Source: Ascoidea rubescens DSM 1968 (lineage: Eukaryota; Ascomycota; Saccharomycetes; Ascoideales; Ascoideaceae). Taken from it: 64,000 nt of DNA. Positions 10,945 through 20,591 of the stretch are shown one piece after another (position 1 is the first letter of the stretch; the number at the start of each line of letters is the position of its first letter). The notes below the pieces were generated by a model that made no database searches, was not told the origin of the DNA, and worked only from the letters and a program-made list of their open reading frames with translations. The translations under genes were made by a program, and so were the position numbers. Location of the stretch: the NCBI RefSeq assembly GCF_001661345.1, contig NW_017962917.1, forward strand, positions 372,001 to 436,000, read 5' to 3'.

Positions 10945-12295
10945 TTTTGTTGTTGAAACTGGAAGGGATAAATTAACCAACATCTAAAAGCTGAAAAAAG
11001 CTGTTTAAATTTCACCAAAACAAAACTATATTGAAAACTTGTCGTAATATTCCATCAGTTCTGGATATAAATATATTAAAAGACACTGCTATCTGTTGTT
11101 ATTTCGAAAAAAAAACTAAACAAAATACCATTTGGCGATTGACTTATACCTTAATAATTCTGCGATGTTAGTTTATAAAGAGAAATAAAGGATTAAAATT
11201 GATATATCACATTTTTCAAAACAGATTTTGAAACAAATTGAAACCAATATGCCCTGATATTTAAATGATATGATTGAAAAGACGTTGAATAAACCTCAAC
11301 GAATCAATGATAATCATAATAATAGTTAAACTGCTAAGAATATGGCTGATAAATCCCTAATTATACTTCGAGAAATGGATTGAACTGTGTTGAAAAATCT
11401 TTTATAACGCTCTCTGGAATATTGCTGTTGTAATACTTTCTGTAATAGTGTGCCACCAATTAGAAAGACGTAATAGTATACAGAACTACAGTGCAGGTTC
11501 TGTACAATCCAATCCAGCTGTTCTAAATGTTATCATCACATACGTTAGCAGAGGGAGAATAATTATAATAAAAGTGACACAGCACTTTGAATGCCACTGC
11601 TACAAAAGGATGTGCTTTCTCAGAAACAGGAGAACGAAAGGAACACTTTGGTCTTCCTAAAACGCTTCACAATAGCAGCAATTACCTGCTTTCAACATGC
11701 TCTTTGCGTTGAGAGTTTGAGTCCTGGAATTACTTTTGAAATGAGGCAGTAACTATGAACTGTTACTTTGAAAAGGTCTGCCTTTTGTTGGAGCTGCTAG
11801 TTGGAAGCAACTAGATGTAACAGGAAAAAGAATCGCTATGTGCTTTCGAATTGGATTGTGAGTTTTAATGTGGGCTTCTTTGAAGTCCATTGTTTACATG
11901 ATTACATAAACCATTGAAGAGCCTGGGCCTTGTTTAATTGGAAGACTTGAGTATGAGCTTTCTGTTCCAGTTCAGTTCATGTCAGTCGACTGATAATGTG
12001 GTGAGAGCTGGAAAAAGCACTCAAATTGTATATTCTACAACAGATACAAGGGTACTGTAAGAACCGCAATATGTTACATTGTACTAAAAATGATACAGTT
12101 GATAGCCAAAAATATAAATATTGGGGTAATTAACCTATCGAAGGTATTCGTTTACTAAGCACCACTTTTATATTTAATTTGTCTCAATTCTCAGCGTATT
12201 TTTGGCTGGATGCTATCTGTTTTCCATTCCAAGTCTCTAATCATTTCCAGTTATCATTATAACCAATTTCCACTATCTTTAAGTTTATTATCAAC

Positions 12296-13300
12296 ATGAT
12301 TCACGGCGAAGTTAATAATGAAAATAACAATAAGAGACCAAGTATCGTTTTCTACTCTCACAATAACATAAATCTGGGTGATAGATCTCGAAAGAAGCAA
12401 AAACTGCACACAATGGAAGCACACAAAAAATGTTTACAGGACAAAACTGTGAATTACAACAGCCCTTTTGTCAAGGCTTTTTTAAAAACCAAGTTTGAGC
12501 CCAAGACAATCAATATAGGAGGGTGGAAATGTTCAAGATGCTCTTCTACTTTTAATTATCTTATTGATTATATCAGCCATTTGGATAAAACAAAATACTA
12601 TCTAGTCAAGATTTACAAGTGTTGCTATCCTGATTGCGTTTTTTCCTTTATTGGTTTTGATTATCAAAGCTATGCAGACAAACATATCAAAAGACATAAG
12701 AAAAAAAAGGATAAGAAATGCGATTATTGTCATTATACAACAGATTCAAATGGGAATTTACAAAGACATATAGAATCACATCTCAAACAAAAATTGAGGC
12801 ACACTTCAAAACCAACTTCAAACCAAATTTTAAACAGTGGGTTAATTGATATTAATAGCAGTCCTATAAGCAGTTACAACAGCCCTATTTGCATCAATAA
12901 AAATTACACACACCATAACAATAACACACAATACAATGAGAACACTTTTGAGCATGATAATAATCAAGTTAATAACAACCATATTCCAACCTATGCCCAT
13001 GTTTACACCTCCAGAGACAACCACAATAATAGTGAGACACAAAATAATCAATCTGCCTATCTGCCCTACAAATTTGATCCTAATAATTTAGCCTTAAATC
13101 AGATTTCATTCAATCATTCAGGATTTTACTCAGGGCTCAATTTGAGATTTAATTTGTATCCTAACATCACCTCCACAGAAAGCTTGTTGCTTGAAAATAA
13201 TTGTCACATTCAACCATCACAAAAGCAGACTGTCTTACCCCCTATCCATCATATATTTCCAGTTGAGTTGGGGTCTCATGTTGAAGAAAAGCATATTTGA
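12296..13300 (+). CDS. Orphan C2H2 zinc-finger protein
   Basis: 334 residues from an ATG. The third finger is canonical (C142-x2-C145-x12-H158-x3-H162). The second is C109-x4-C114-x15-H130-x3-H134, and before them is a half-finger with C79 and C82. The fingers sit on basic residues (RHKKKKDKK), as in DNA-binding proteins. The remaining 170 residues are Asn/His-rich and disordered-looking, a common layout for activation or aggregation-prone tails of yeast transcription factors. A role as a sequence-specific regulator is inferred from the fingers only, and I cannot assign an orthologue. The gene borders the gene-poor region and contains three in-frame CTG codons (27, 37, 256), a codon almost absent from its conserved neighbours. 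That suggests relaxed or young coding sequence. Confidence 0.65.
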   Translation: MIHGEVNNENNNKRPSIVFYSHNNINLGDRSRKKQKLHTMEAHKKCLQDKTVNYNSPFVKAFLKTKFEPKTINIGGWKCSRCSSTFNYLIDYISHLDKTKYYLVKIYKCCYPDCVFSFIGFDYQSYADKHIKRHKKKKDKKCDYCHYTTDSNGNLQRHIESHLKQKLRHTSKPTSNQILNSGLIDINSSPISSYNSPICINKNYTHHNNNTQYNENTFEHDNNQVNNNHIPTYAHVYTSRDNHNNSETQNNQSAYLPYKFDPNNLALNQISFNHSGFYSGLNLRFNLYPNITSTESLLLENNCHIQPSQKQTVLPPIHHIFPVELGSHVEEKHI

Positions 13301-14074
13301 CTAGTTGTCATTCTATTGCTAGTATATGACTTGAAACATTTTAATTACAATGACCAGGGGAAATTAGTATTCACTTACAAGCTCTAATCTTATTATCCGA
13401 TTTAATTGAGTTCCAGTAGATTTAGTCAAATTTTCAGTTTTATTACTTAATCAGCTACCGAAAACTACGAGGTTTCAACAAGAAATTCAAAACTGTAATA
13501 CCATAATGGACTTTTGTTTAGCATTTACATTTCAATTGTGATAATTTTTTAATTCTTCTTTTTTATCTTATCAACATCTTTTTTCCAAAGCTTGGACATT
13601 TTTTATTTTTATTTTTAGTTCAATATTTTGATCCAACACTTGAATTTTGACAGTTTTACGTTTGATACAATATACGATCTATTGAACCAATAAACAAATA
13701 CTTGGAACTAGTCATTATGTGCAACTAAGTCCAGTCTAAACTCTGGTTAGTCTCATTTTAAGTTGGAATTTACTGGGAAATTTGCAGAAAAAACATTTTC
13801 CACAACTCAGCCAAATCCCTCTGCACATTATCATCCACTATCAAAAACAGTTCTTTTCTTCAGTTTCAAATCAAAACACACACAAAAAACGTCCTCGGCA
13901 CAAAAGAACCGCTTACGTAAGCGCTTACTTATTCAATAATAGGCCGGGTAAACTTTTCATCTTCAAAACTCAACCCCATTACTGGATCTTTTCGGGGCCA
14001 AACGTGTTATTATATATATCAGAACAACCATCGCATTTGTTCTAATTGGATTGAGTGCTGGCTGATATTCAAGG
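13301..14074. promoter_or_regulatory. Promoter spacer upstream of signal peptide peptidase gene
   Basis: AT-rich spacer between two rightward genes. A perfect 12-base palindrome GCTTACGTAAGC lies at 13911-13922. Its TTACGTAA core is the type bound by fungal Yap/bZIP factors. An 87-codon open frame across it (13782-14045) shows no protein-like features and is not called. Confidence 0.4.
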
Positions 14075-15832
14075 ATGGGTTCTAACAATATAACAGAAGC
14101 TGCTGTTGATCTAGTTTTCAATTCTACTTTGTACCTGAACAAAACTTTTGAAACGCTATCATTTTTCGACCAAGGTTCGTTGCGATTATCCTACTTGCTT
14201 TATTATAATCCATTCAATTCGATAGTAATTGATAGTTTAAAGAAATGTTTAACCGATTATGGTTTGAATAGTGAGCTGGCTGGTAATGACCATGAGATTA
14301 GTCTTTTTTCGAAAACTTATAAATTATCCGAAATTGTTGAGGCAAATTTAATTGAAAAGTCTTTAGAAATACTAATTTCTTCAGTGATAATATTATTTAT
14401 TGCAACCTTGCTAATTTATGTTGGAAGCTTTACAACAATCGAAAAGCCTCGTAATGCTTTGAAACCTTCAAGGGAACATCCGTTATTTGACCAATCCGAT
14501 ATGGATACAGTATCAAGAGAGGAAACAGTTATTAAGGAATCCAATGCAATTATGATGCCGATATTAGGTGGTTTGACTTTAACTTCATTGTACTATGGAT
14601 TTAAAAATTTTTCAAAGGAAAAAATACTACTATTCTTTCAATATTATATTGGGCTCGTTAGCGTGTCTGCGATTTATTTTACACTTGTGTTTTTAATTAA
14701 ATCAATGGTTAGGAATCTTTGTTATTATGTTGGATTAAAATCTTCGATTTTTATTTCGAGATATAGACTCTCTTTTTCAGTTGATGATGAAATTAATCCT
14801 GCTGGTCTTGAGATGAATGAAGACGCAATTGAAAATGAAAAAAAAACAGAATTGTCAAATTTCAACGATTTTAAAAAACTCTTTTGGAAATTTGACACTA
14901 AATCAAAAAATAATAAAACAACAAATTCAGATGAAATTAAACTTGAAATTGAAAATGAAATTAAAAATGAAAAAAAACCCGATGATAAGGATAAATCAAA
15001 AGATGAAAAAAACGAAAAGAAAAACAAAAAGAAAAAACCGCCATCCGTTATTCAAAGTGATAAACAATTGAGCAATTTTTATTTTTCATCGGCCGAAGTT
15101 CTTGCATTACCATTAAGTATTGTCTTCACAGCGATCCATATAAAATATAATGGTAATAACAATTGGGTATTGAGTAATATATTAGGATCATGTTTTTCAA
15201 TATTTGGCATTCAAAATGCTAAAATCAATTCATTTAAAACTGGGTTCATAATGTTAACTGGATTGTTCTTTTATGATATTTATTTCGTATTTGGAACTGA
15301 TATTATGGTCACAGTTGCGACAAATATGGAAATTCCTGTTAAAATTTTGATTCCAAGAGCCCCAGAAATTAAAGATTATGACTTTACCGGTTTAATACCT
15401 ATAATTAAAATGTCAATGTTAGGCTTAGGCGATATAGTTATCCCTGGTATTTTCATCTCATTGTGTTTAAGATTTGATTTATTTAAATATCATGAAAGCC
15501 AAAAAGAAAAAACTGAATTTCACCATTTAAATGCTTACACAAAGTCTTACTTTCATAATGCGATTATTTCGTATGTCTTTGGGTTATCTTTAACGATGTT
15601 ATTCCTAAATGTCTTCCATGCTGCCCAGCCTGCTTTGCTATACTTGTGTCCATCTATTATTATATTCACAGTTGTCAAAGCCTGGCTATCAAACGATTTA
15701 AGGTTGCTCTGGAACTACACTGAAGGCGACGAAGAGAAGGACGAAGATGAAGACGAAGACAAAAACGAAGACAAAAACGAAGAAAAAGACAAAGAAGTGG
15801 ATAGAAAGGACGAAGACAAGAAAGACGCCTAG
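14075..15832 (+). CDS. YPF1: Signal peptide peptidase-type intramembrane aspartyl protease
   Basis: 585 residues. The three signatures of the presenilin/SPP clan are present in order: FYDIYFVFG (YD motif, Asp near residue 401), GLGD (Asp near residue 452) and QPALL (near residue 519). The two Asp residues form the catalytic dyad. S. cerevisiae Ypf1 is an ER intramembrane protease linked to Dfm1-dependent turnover and zinc-transporter control. The membrane core has about nine hydrophobic segments. It is interrupted by a highly charged Lys/Glu/Asp loop (about residues 245-330) that is longer than usual. The C-terminal 35 residues are an Asp/Glu/Lys run and lie in the GC-rich island that forms the promoter of the calmodulin gene. 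Two in-frame CTG codons (21 and 68) are in the poorly conserved N-terminus. Confidence 0.9.
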   Translation: MGSNNITEAAVDLVFNSTLYLNKTFETLSFFDQGSLRLSYLLYYNPFNSIVIDSLKKCLTDYGLNSELAGNDHEISLFSKTYKLSEIVEANLIEKSLEILISSVIILFIATLLIYVGSFTTIEKPRNALKPSREHPLFDQSDMDTVSREETVIKESNAIMMPILGGLTLTSLYYGFKNFSKEKILLFFQYYIGLVSVSAIYFTLVFLIKSMVRNLCYYVGLKSSIFISRYRLSFSVDDEINPAGLEMNEDAIENEKKTELSNFNDFKKLFWKFDTKSKNNKTTNSDEIKLEIENEIKNEKKPDDKDKSKDEKNEKKNKKKKPPSVIQSDKQLSNFYFSSAEVLALPLSIVFTAIHIKYNGNNNWVLSNILGSCFSIFGIQNAKINSFKTGFIMLTGLFFYDIYFVFGTDIMVTVATNMEIPVKILIPRAPEIKDYDFTGLIPIIKMSMLGLGDIVIPGIFISLCLRFDLFKYHESQKEKTEFHHLNAYTKSYFHNAIISYVFGLSLTMLFLNVFHAAQPALLYLCPSIIIFTVVKAWLSNDLRLLWNYTEGDEEKDEDEDEDKNEDKNEEKDKEVDRKDEDKKDA

Positions 15833-16020
15833 ACCAGACAGCCATGAACGACGAGCTGTCTCTGCCACACCTTATACTATATACTCTGTTGCACCTGCTG
15901 CATCTGCCTTCTGTCCCATATACGTCCCTCAACTCTCGCGCTCATTTCGCGTCTAGATCCAGCGCTGTGGTAGAGGCGGCCGATTGGTACCATAGCGGTG
16001 GCTGGGGACACCCGTGTGGA

Positions 16021-16027
16021 TATAAAA
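16021..16027 (+). promoter_or_regulatory. TATA box of calmodulin gene
   Basis: TATAAAA 57 bases before the calmodulin ATG, at the right end of a GC-rich island. Position and sequence fit a core promoter. Confidence 0.6.
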
Positions 16028-16083
16028 GGAAGTGAACTTTGTGTAAACAGCTTTTGTGTGGGCATTTGTTGAAACATAGGAAG

Positions 16084-16524
16084 ATGAACCATCTCAACAA
16101 GCAACAGCTCGAGGAATTTAAGGAGGCCTTTTCTCTTTTCGATGTCGACAAGAGTGGCACTATATCTATAGAAGAGCTTGCTAGTGCCATGAGATCTTTG
16201 GGTCAAAATCCTACCAATGCTGAGCTTCAGGATATGATTAACGAGATTGATGCCAACAGTGATGGCACTATTGATTTTCAAGAATTTGTTGTAATGATGA
16301 CAAGAACCATACATGATTCAGACACAGACGCCGAATTGCGTGAGGCTTTCAGGGTCTTTGATAAAGATTCAAATGGAACAGTGTCTTTTGATGAATTAAA
16401 AGAAGCATTAGCTTCGATTGGGGAACGTTTGAATGACGCTGAAATTCGTGCAATGTTTGCTGAAGCAGATACAAATAATGATGGTGAAATTGATTTTGAA
16501 GAATTCAAATCTTTGTTACATTGA
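16084..16524 (+). CDS. CMD1: Calmodulin
   Basis: 146 residues from the ATG at 16084; 15 further in-frame codons upstream have no calmodulin character. Four EF-hand loops are visible at residues 20-31 ([12 protein letters not shown]), 56-67 ([12 protein letters not shown]), 93-104 ([12 protein letters not shown]) and 129-140 ([12 protein letters not shown]). Each has Asp at position 1, Gly at 6 and Glu at 12, so all four should bind calcium. In S. cerevisiae Cmd1 the fourth loop is degenerate, so this protein keeps the ancestral form. The N-terminal helix has the typical [11 protein letters not shown]. Calmodulin is the essential cytosolic calcium sensor acting on calcineurin, CaM kinases, myosins and spindle-pole components. 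No intron is needed for the frame. Confidence 0.95.
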   Translation: MNHLNKQQLEEFKEAFSLFDVDKSGTISIEELASAMRSLGQNPTNAELQDMINEIDANSDGTIDFQEFVVMMTRTIHDSDTDAELREAFRVFDKDSNGTVSFDELKEALASIGERLNDAEIRAMFAEADTNNDGEIDFEEFKSLLH

Positions 16525-16913
16525 TTCAACAAATTGTTACATTGATTTAATAGATCGTTATTGAAATGAGTTACTGATTTTAATTTATAATTTTATTTCC
16601 CAGGTTTTTGTTTGTCTATCTTTCATTACAAGGTGCATTTCTGAGCCCTGCTTTTGTTTTTTCTTTTTCTTTTTTTTGTTTTTTATTTGTGTCTTTTTTT
16701 CTTTGTTTTTATCTCATATTTTACATAAACTCTGAAAATTTTCAGTTTATTGTAAACTCTCATACTTCTATATATTATATGATCATCTATTATTTATTAT
16801 AAATCTTTTTTTTATAAATTTTTATTTATAGTTCATGATTGCTTTCCAATGTCATATTTATATCTTAATGTATTTTCAATTACTTCAATTAATTCTAAAA
16901 CATTAAGAATTAT
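16525..16913. other. Convergent intergenic spacer
   Basis: Very T-rich 3' region between calmodulin and the Bbc1/Aim3-type gene; nothing further seen. Confidence 0.6.
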
Positions 16914-19900
16914 TTAAGGCCATTTGGAATTCATTTCTCCTGCCCAAGTAGCTGGCATTGGTCTAAATATTTTTATCTCTCCTTCAATTAATTCACTTAA
17001 TTTAAATTCACCAATTGTGACATTTTTAACTCCGCCGGAATTTTGTTGAAAGACTTCTAATTTATAACCGTTTATTCCATTTTTCTCTTTAATTTTTGAA
17101 ATAACAGCTGTATGATCTGGACTGCCACAATATTGTGTTGTTCTTTCATTTTTGAATATACAACTTTTAAATTGCAAAATATCACCTTCCCTGATTTCGT
17201 CTAATGGTTCTGAAGGCTCAGTTTCCAATCTACCATTATCCCCAGTCATCTTATAAATCAATGCTCCATGATTTAATCCATCAGAAACAAATGCATACTT
17301 ACCACAAGCTTTTTCTAATGAGTCATGAGCCAATGTCCAACATTCTCCATTTCCAACTTGTTCGCCTAATCTGTCCTCACACCAACTAGTAATGTGTAAT
17401 CCAAATTGTTTATGCCCTTCGATCAATTCTGATTTACTTGCCTGAGGTGGGGGAGTATCACTTCTACTAATCCTCAATGTTTTAAGTAAATTAGGTGCAC
17501 TTTTATCCCATTCAAACTTTATTTTAACCATTGACAAATCAGGGAATCTAAAACAGTAAATGCTAAAGGCATCATTATTTGAATAGCCATAACTTTTTGA
17601 ATAATTAAACCCAGAAAAACATTTTGGTAATTTATTTGAGTTATTTGAAAACCAACATGAACTTAATTCCAAATCTAATTCGGGTGCTTTCCATTTTTTC
17701 ACTATGGAGTTCGTTGAGACTAATCGAGGAGGTGGTGGTTTTGCTGCTCTACGAGAAGCTGGCGGGGGTGGTGGAACTGATGACCTTCTACTTGGTTTTG
17801 GTGCTGTTTTTGGTGCAGAATTCCTATTTTGAAGTTCACTTATTATAACTGGAGCAGCAGATAGCCATTTTCTTTCTATTATAGGAGGTGGTGACAAGGG
17901 AGGTCTAGATTTTGTTGTTGAAAATGCTATTTTAATCTCTTCTTTGTTTTTTTCTTCAATAACTTTTTGATCATTTTGAACATCTTGTAAGACCTTTGGT
18001 AAAGATACATGACGTAGTTTAGGTTTGAAAATATTTTCTTCAACCGGTTTACCTTTATTCTTTTCTTCAAATTTTGAAAAATGAGGTTTTGGAACTGTTG
18101 TTGGTTTTAAAACAGCTGGTTTGGAAGCCAATGAATTTGGTTTGGGTTTTAAAACAGGTTTAGGTAATACTTTTGGTTTGGGTTTAATTATTGGAAACTT
18201 TTGAACTGGCAGTCCTAAATTCTTTTTTTCTGAGACGTTATTGTGAGAAATTTTTCGGGGCAAGATATCTGGTGAAGGTGTTATTATTTGTATTTGAGGC
18301 CCATCATCAGATTCTTGTTTTGACAAATTTGTTTTTTCTAATCTTTTAATGGCATTGTCATTTGTGTGACGTAAAGAGCCTCTTAGAGATGCAATAAAAT
18401 CATCATCAGATTTTTCATTTGAAATTTTGGGAGTGTTAGCTTTAGGAACAGATGACAAATTATTATCAGTTTTATTATCAGTTTTATTTTCAATTTTACT
18501 TTTAGTTATATTTTCATTTTTGTTTTCATTTTTATTTTCAATTTCGATTTCAAGATCTTTTTTTAGATTCTCATTGTGAGATGATTGTATAAAACTTTTT
18601 GGTTTTGGTTTTAATTTTGGTTTTGGTTTAGTGATTGGTGGTTTTGGTTTTGGTTTTGTTGTTAAAATAGTTGAAGATCTGGATGCAGGAGGAGTTGGTG
18701 CAGATGGTTTAGGTTTGAGTATATTAATGTGATTTTTTTCATCTTGAATTGGAGAATTATTTGACAAATTTGATGAAGCAATATTTGAAGAATTATCCGA
18801 GTTATTTGGTTGATTTTCTGTAACGCCAGATTCATTTTCTATTGCTTGAGGAAATATGCCCTTTGATTGTAAGAATTTTGCTCTATTGCTATTCACGTTA
18901 AATTCCAATGAGTTTGGATTATGATTGAGTATATTATTATCGATAATAGGGTTTTTAATTGGGATATTTGTAGTATGGGTGGGAGGATTGTGAATGGAAT
19001 TAACATGATAACTTTTATTAGTTTCACCAATTAATTTTTTGACCTCGGGATCGTCGACTTGATGTGTTTTTGGATTGATATTTATATGATTTTTAAATAT
19101 TGGAGCAGTGCTACCGTAGGGTCTTGGTGGAGGGGGTAGAGCTGAAATATCGATTTTATTTGTTGAAATCAGAGTGTTATTATTATTTGAAGAGTTTGAT
19201 GTGGGATAAGAAGGAGTAGAAACACGAGAAGAGGAAGGAGAAGGAGAAAGAGAGTTATTTCTGATTGTCGGTCTTGGTATTGTTGCAGCTTCTTGTAATT
19301 CTACTTCAGTTTCTTGTTTACGAGAATTTTGAATGGATTGAATGACATTATCAGTGAAAATTGGAGCTTTACTTCCAAAGGGTCTTGGAGGAGGTTCAAA
19401 TGAGGCAGGAGGTGGGAGCTTTGAAGTGTTTTGAGAAGTGATATCTGTTTTTCTCTTTGGTAAAGGAGGGATAGATTGGTTGTTATTCAGGTGTGGTTTT
19501 AATTTTGATGTCTGGGATGGGTTTATAGGTGAAGATTGATTTTTTGTTCCTCTTGCTTTATGAACTGGTGGTGGAGTGAAAGAAAGAGGATCGGGAGCAG
19601 GTTTTGGAATTTTGGGATTTTCTTTTTTATCTTCAAATTTTTCTTTGTTTTGAGTGTTAAGATTAGAAACCGGAGATGTTGAAACAATTGGGGTGGTAGC
19701 AGGAATAATACTAGAAGCAGAAACTGGAACAGAAACCAGAGCTGGAGCTGGAGCTGGAGTATAAGCAGGGACTGAAGTATAAGTAGAATTGGGAGCGGGT
19801 GTTGTTATTGTGGGATTACTTGGAGGTAAAGGCATTGCAGGCCTTTTATAAGAAGCTCGCAAATCTTCTTCCGAAGAAGACAGAGATAACTGTGGTTGTT

Positions 19901-20591
19901 GTTGTAATTGAGGTGGAGGAGGATTATGGTAAGGCTTTGAAAAAGACAATGCTGGTTGTGGGGGATGTTGTAGTTCTGGCTGTTGTTGAGGAAGGTTGGA
20001 GGTTGAAGTTTTATTTAATTGATTTGAAACGACATTGGTCAAGATAGTTGATTGCAATTGGTTGTTGTTAGCATTTTGAAGAGTATTGTTAATTACCGAT
20101 TGAGCAGGAATTGAAGCAACTAAAGATGATAAAGGCTGATTAACAGCATAAGTGTTTTGTGGTTGTGGTTGTGGTTGTGGTTGTGGTGGAGGAGGTATAG
20201 GACGAGAAAATAGCTGAGGTAGTGATATAGCAGCTGGTTGTTGATACTGTTGATATTGCTGATATTGGGGTTGAAGTTGAACCTGGGGTTGAGCCTGGGG
20301 TTGTGGTTGAAGCTGTGGTTGAAGCTGTGGTTGAAGCTGTGGTTGGGCTGGGACTTGAGAAGGAGATTTAGACCTTAGAGTATCAAGAGTAGGATTTCTT
20401 CTTGGTGGAGCAGGAAAAGACTTTGGGTCTTTTAAAGCAGCTAGAGGACGAACAGAAGACAGGTCAGAGTAGGAGCTCAAAGAGGCAGATGCCAAAGGAG
20501 AGGGCTGGGAGCTGTGCTTGAAATCAGTTTTGGACTTGAAGTCTGCTTTGGAGGGAATAGACTCTTTGAGGGAGGCAAACGAGAAGGACAT
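16914..20591 (-). CDS. Bbc1/Aim3-type proline-rich actin-patch protein
   Basis: 1225 residues from the ATG at 20591; the open frame continues 26 codons upstream through a Cys-rich stretch of the GC island and is not used. The protein starts MSFSFASLKESIP. Next come Pro/Gln repeats (QPQLQ units near residues 90-130) and many PPPPRP and KPKPKPP motifs, expected ligands for SH3 domains. It ends in a folded domain of about 230 residues closing with IKIFRPMPATWAGE. That end domain matches the C-terminal domain shared by Bbc1 and Aim3, proteins of cortical actin patches that restrain Arp2/3 activation through type I myosin and Las17. Bbc1 of S. cerevisiae has an N-terminal SH3 domain; I see none here. 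Bbc1 and Aim3 cannot be separated by eye, so no symbol is given. Confidence 0.75.
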   Translation of the reverse strand: MSFSFASLKESIPSKADFKSKTDFKHSSQPSPLASASLSSYSDLSSVRPLAALKDPKSFPAPPRRNPTLDTLRSKSPSQVPAQPQLQPQLQPQLQPQPQAQPQVQLQPQYQQYQQYQQPAAISLPQLFSRPIPPPPQPQPQPQPQNTYAVNQPLSSLVASIPAQSVINNTLQNANNNQLQSTILTNVVSNQLNKTSTSNLPQQQPELQHPPQPALSFSKPYHNPPPPQLQQQPQLSLSSSEEDLRASYKRPAMPLPPSNPTITTPAPNSTYTSVPAYTPAPAPALVSVPVSASSIIPATTPIVSTSPVSNLNTQNKEKFEDKKENPKIPKPAPDPLSFTPPPVHKARGTKNQSSPINPSQTSKLKPHLNNNQSIPPLPKRKTDITSQNTSKLPPPASFEPPPRPFGSKAPIFTDNVIQSIQNSRKQETEVELQEAATIPRPTIRNNSLSPSPSSSRVSTPSYPTSNSSNNNNTLISTNKIDISALPPPPRPYGSTAPIFKNHININPKTHQVDDPEVKKLIGETNKSYHVNSIHNPPTHTTNIPIKNPIIDNNILNHNPNSLEFNVNSNRAKFLQSKGIFPQAIENESGVTENQPNNSDNSSNIASSNLSNNSPIQDEKNHINILKPKPSAPTPPASRSSTILTTKPKPKPPITKPKPKLKPKPKSFIQSSHNENLKKDLEIEIENKNENKNENITKSKIENKTDNKTDNNLSSVPKANTPKISNEKSDDDFIASLRGSLRHTNDNAIKRLEKTNLSKQESDDGPQIQIITPSPDILPRKISHNNVSEKKNLGLPVQKFPIIKPKPKVLPKPVLKPKPNSLASKPAVLKPTTVPKPHFSKFEEKNKGKPVEENIFKPKLRHVSLPKVLQDVQNDQKVIEEKNKEEIKIAFSTTKSRPPLSPPPIIERKWLSAAPVIISELQNRNSAPKTAPKPSRRSSVPPPPPASRRAAKPPPPRLVSTNSIVKKWKAPELDLELSSCWFSNNSNKLPKCFSGFNYSKSYGYSNNDAFSIYCFRFPDLSMVKIKFEWDKSAPNLLKTLRISRSDTPPPQASKSELIEGHKQFGLHITSWCEDRLGEQVGNGECWTLAHDSLEKACGKYAFVSDGLNHGALIYKMTGDNGRLETEPSEPLDEIREGDILQFKSCIFKNERTTQYCGSPDHTAVISKIKEKNGINGYKLEVFQQNSGGVKNVTIGEFKLSELIEGEIKIFRPMPATWAGEMNSKWP

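Larger units (their letters stand above)
6145..12295. other. Gene-poor 6-kb region
   Basis: No intact, recognisable gene is visible between COA4 and the zinc-finger gene. This is a large gap in a window where spacers are mostly below 1 kb. The left part (about 7000-8660) has remnants that look once protein-coding. 8890-8990 holds small inverted repeats. 9800-11400 is extremely AT-rich with short degenerate repeats (variants of ATTTTCATTA at 10210-10270, ATTATTCTTGATAATTTCC at 10680-10745). 11400-12290 has more balanced composition and serves at its right end as the promoter of the zinc-finger gene. A centromere, a decayed subtelomere-like insertion or a long regulatory region are all possible; nothing seen settles which. 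Confidence 0.55.
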
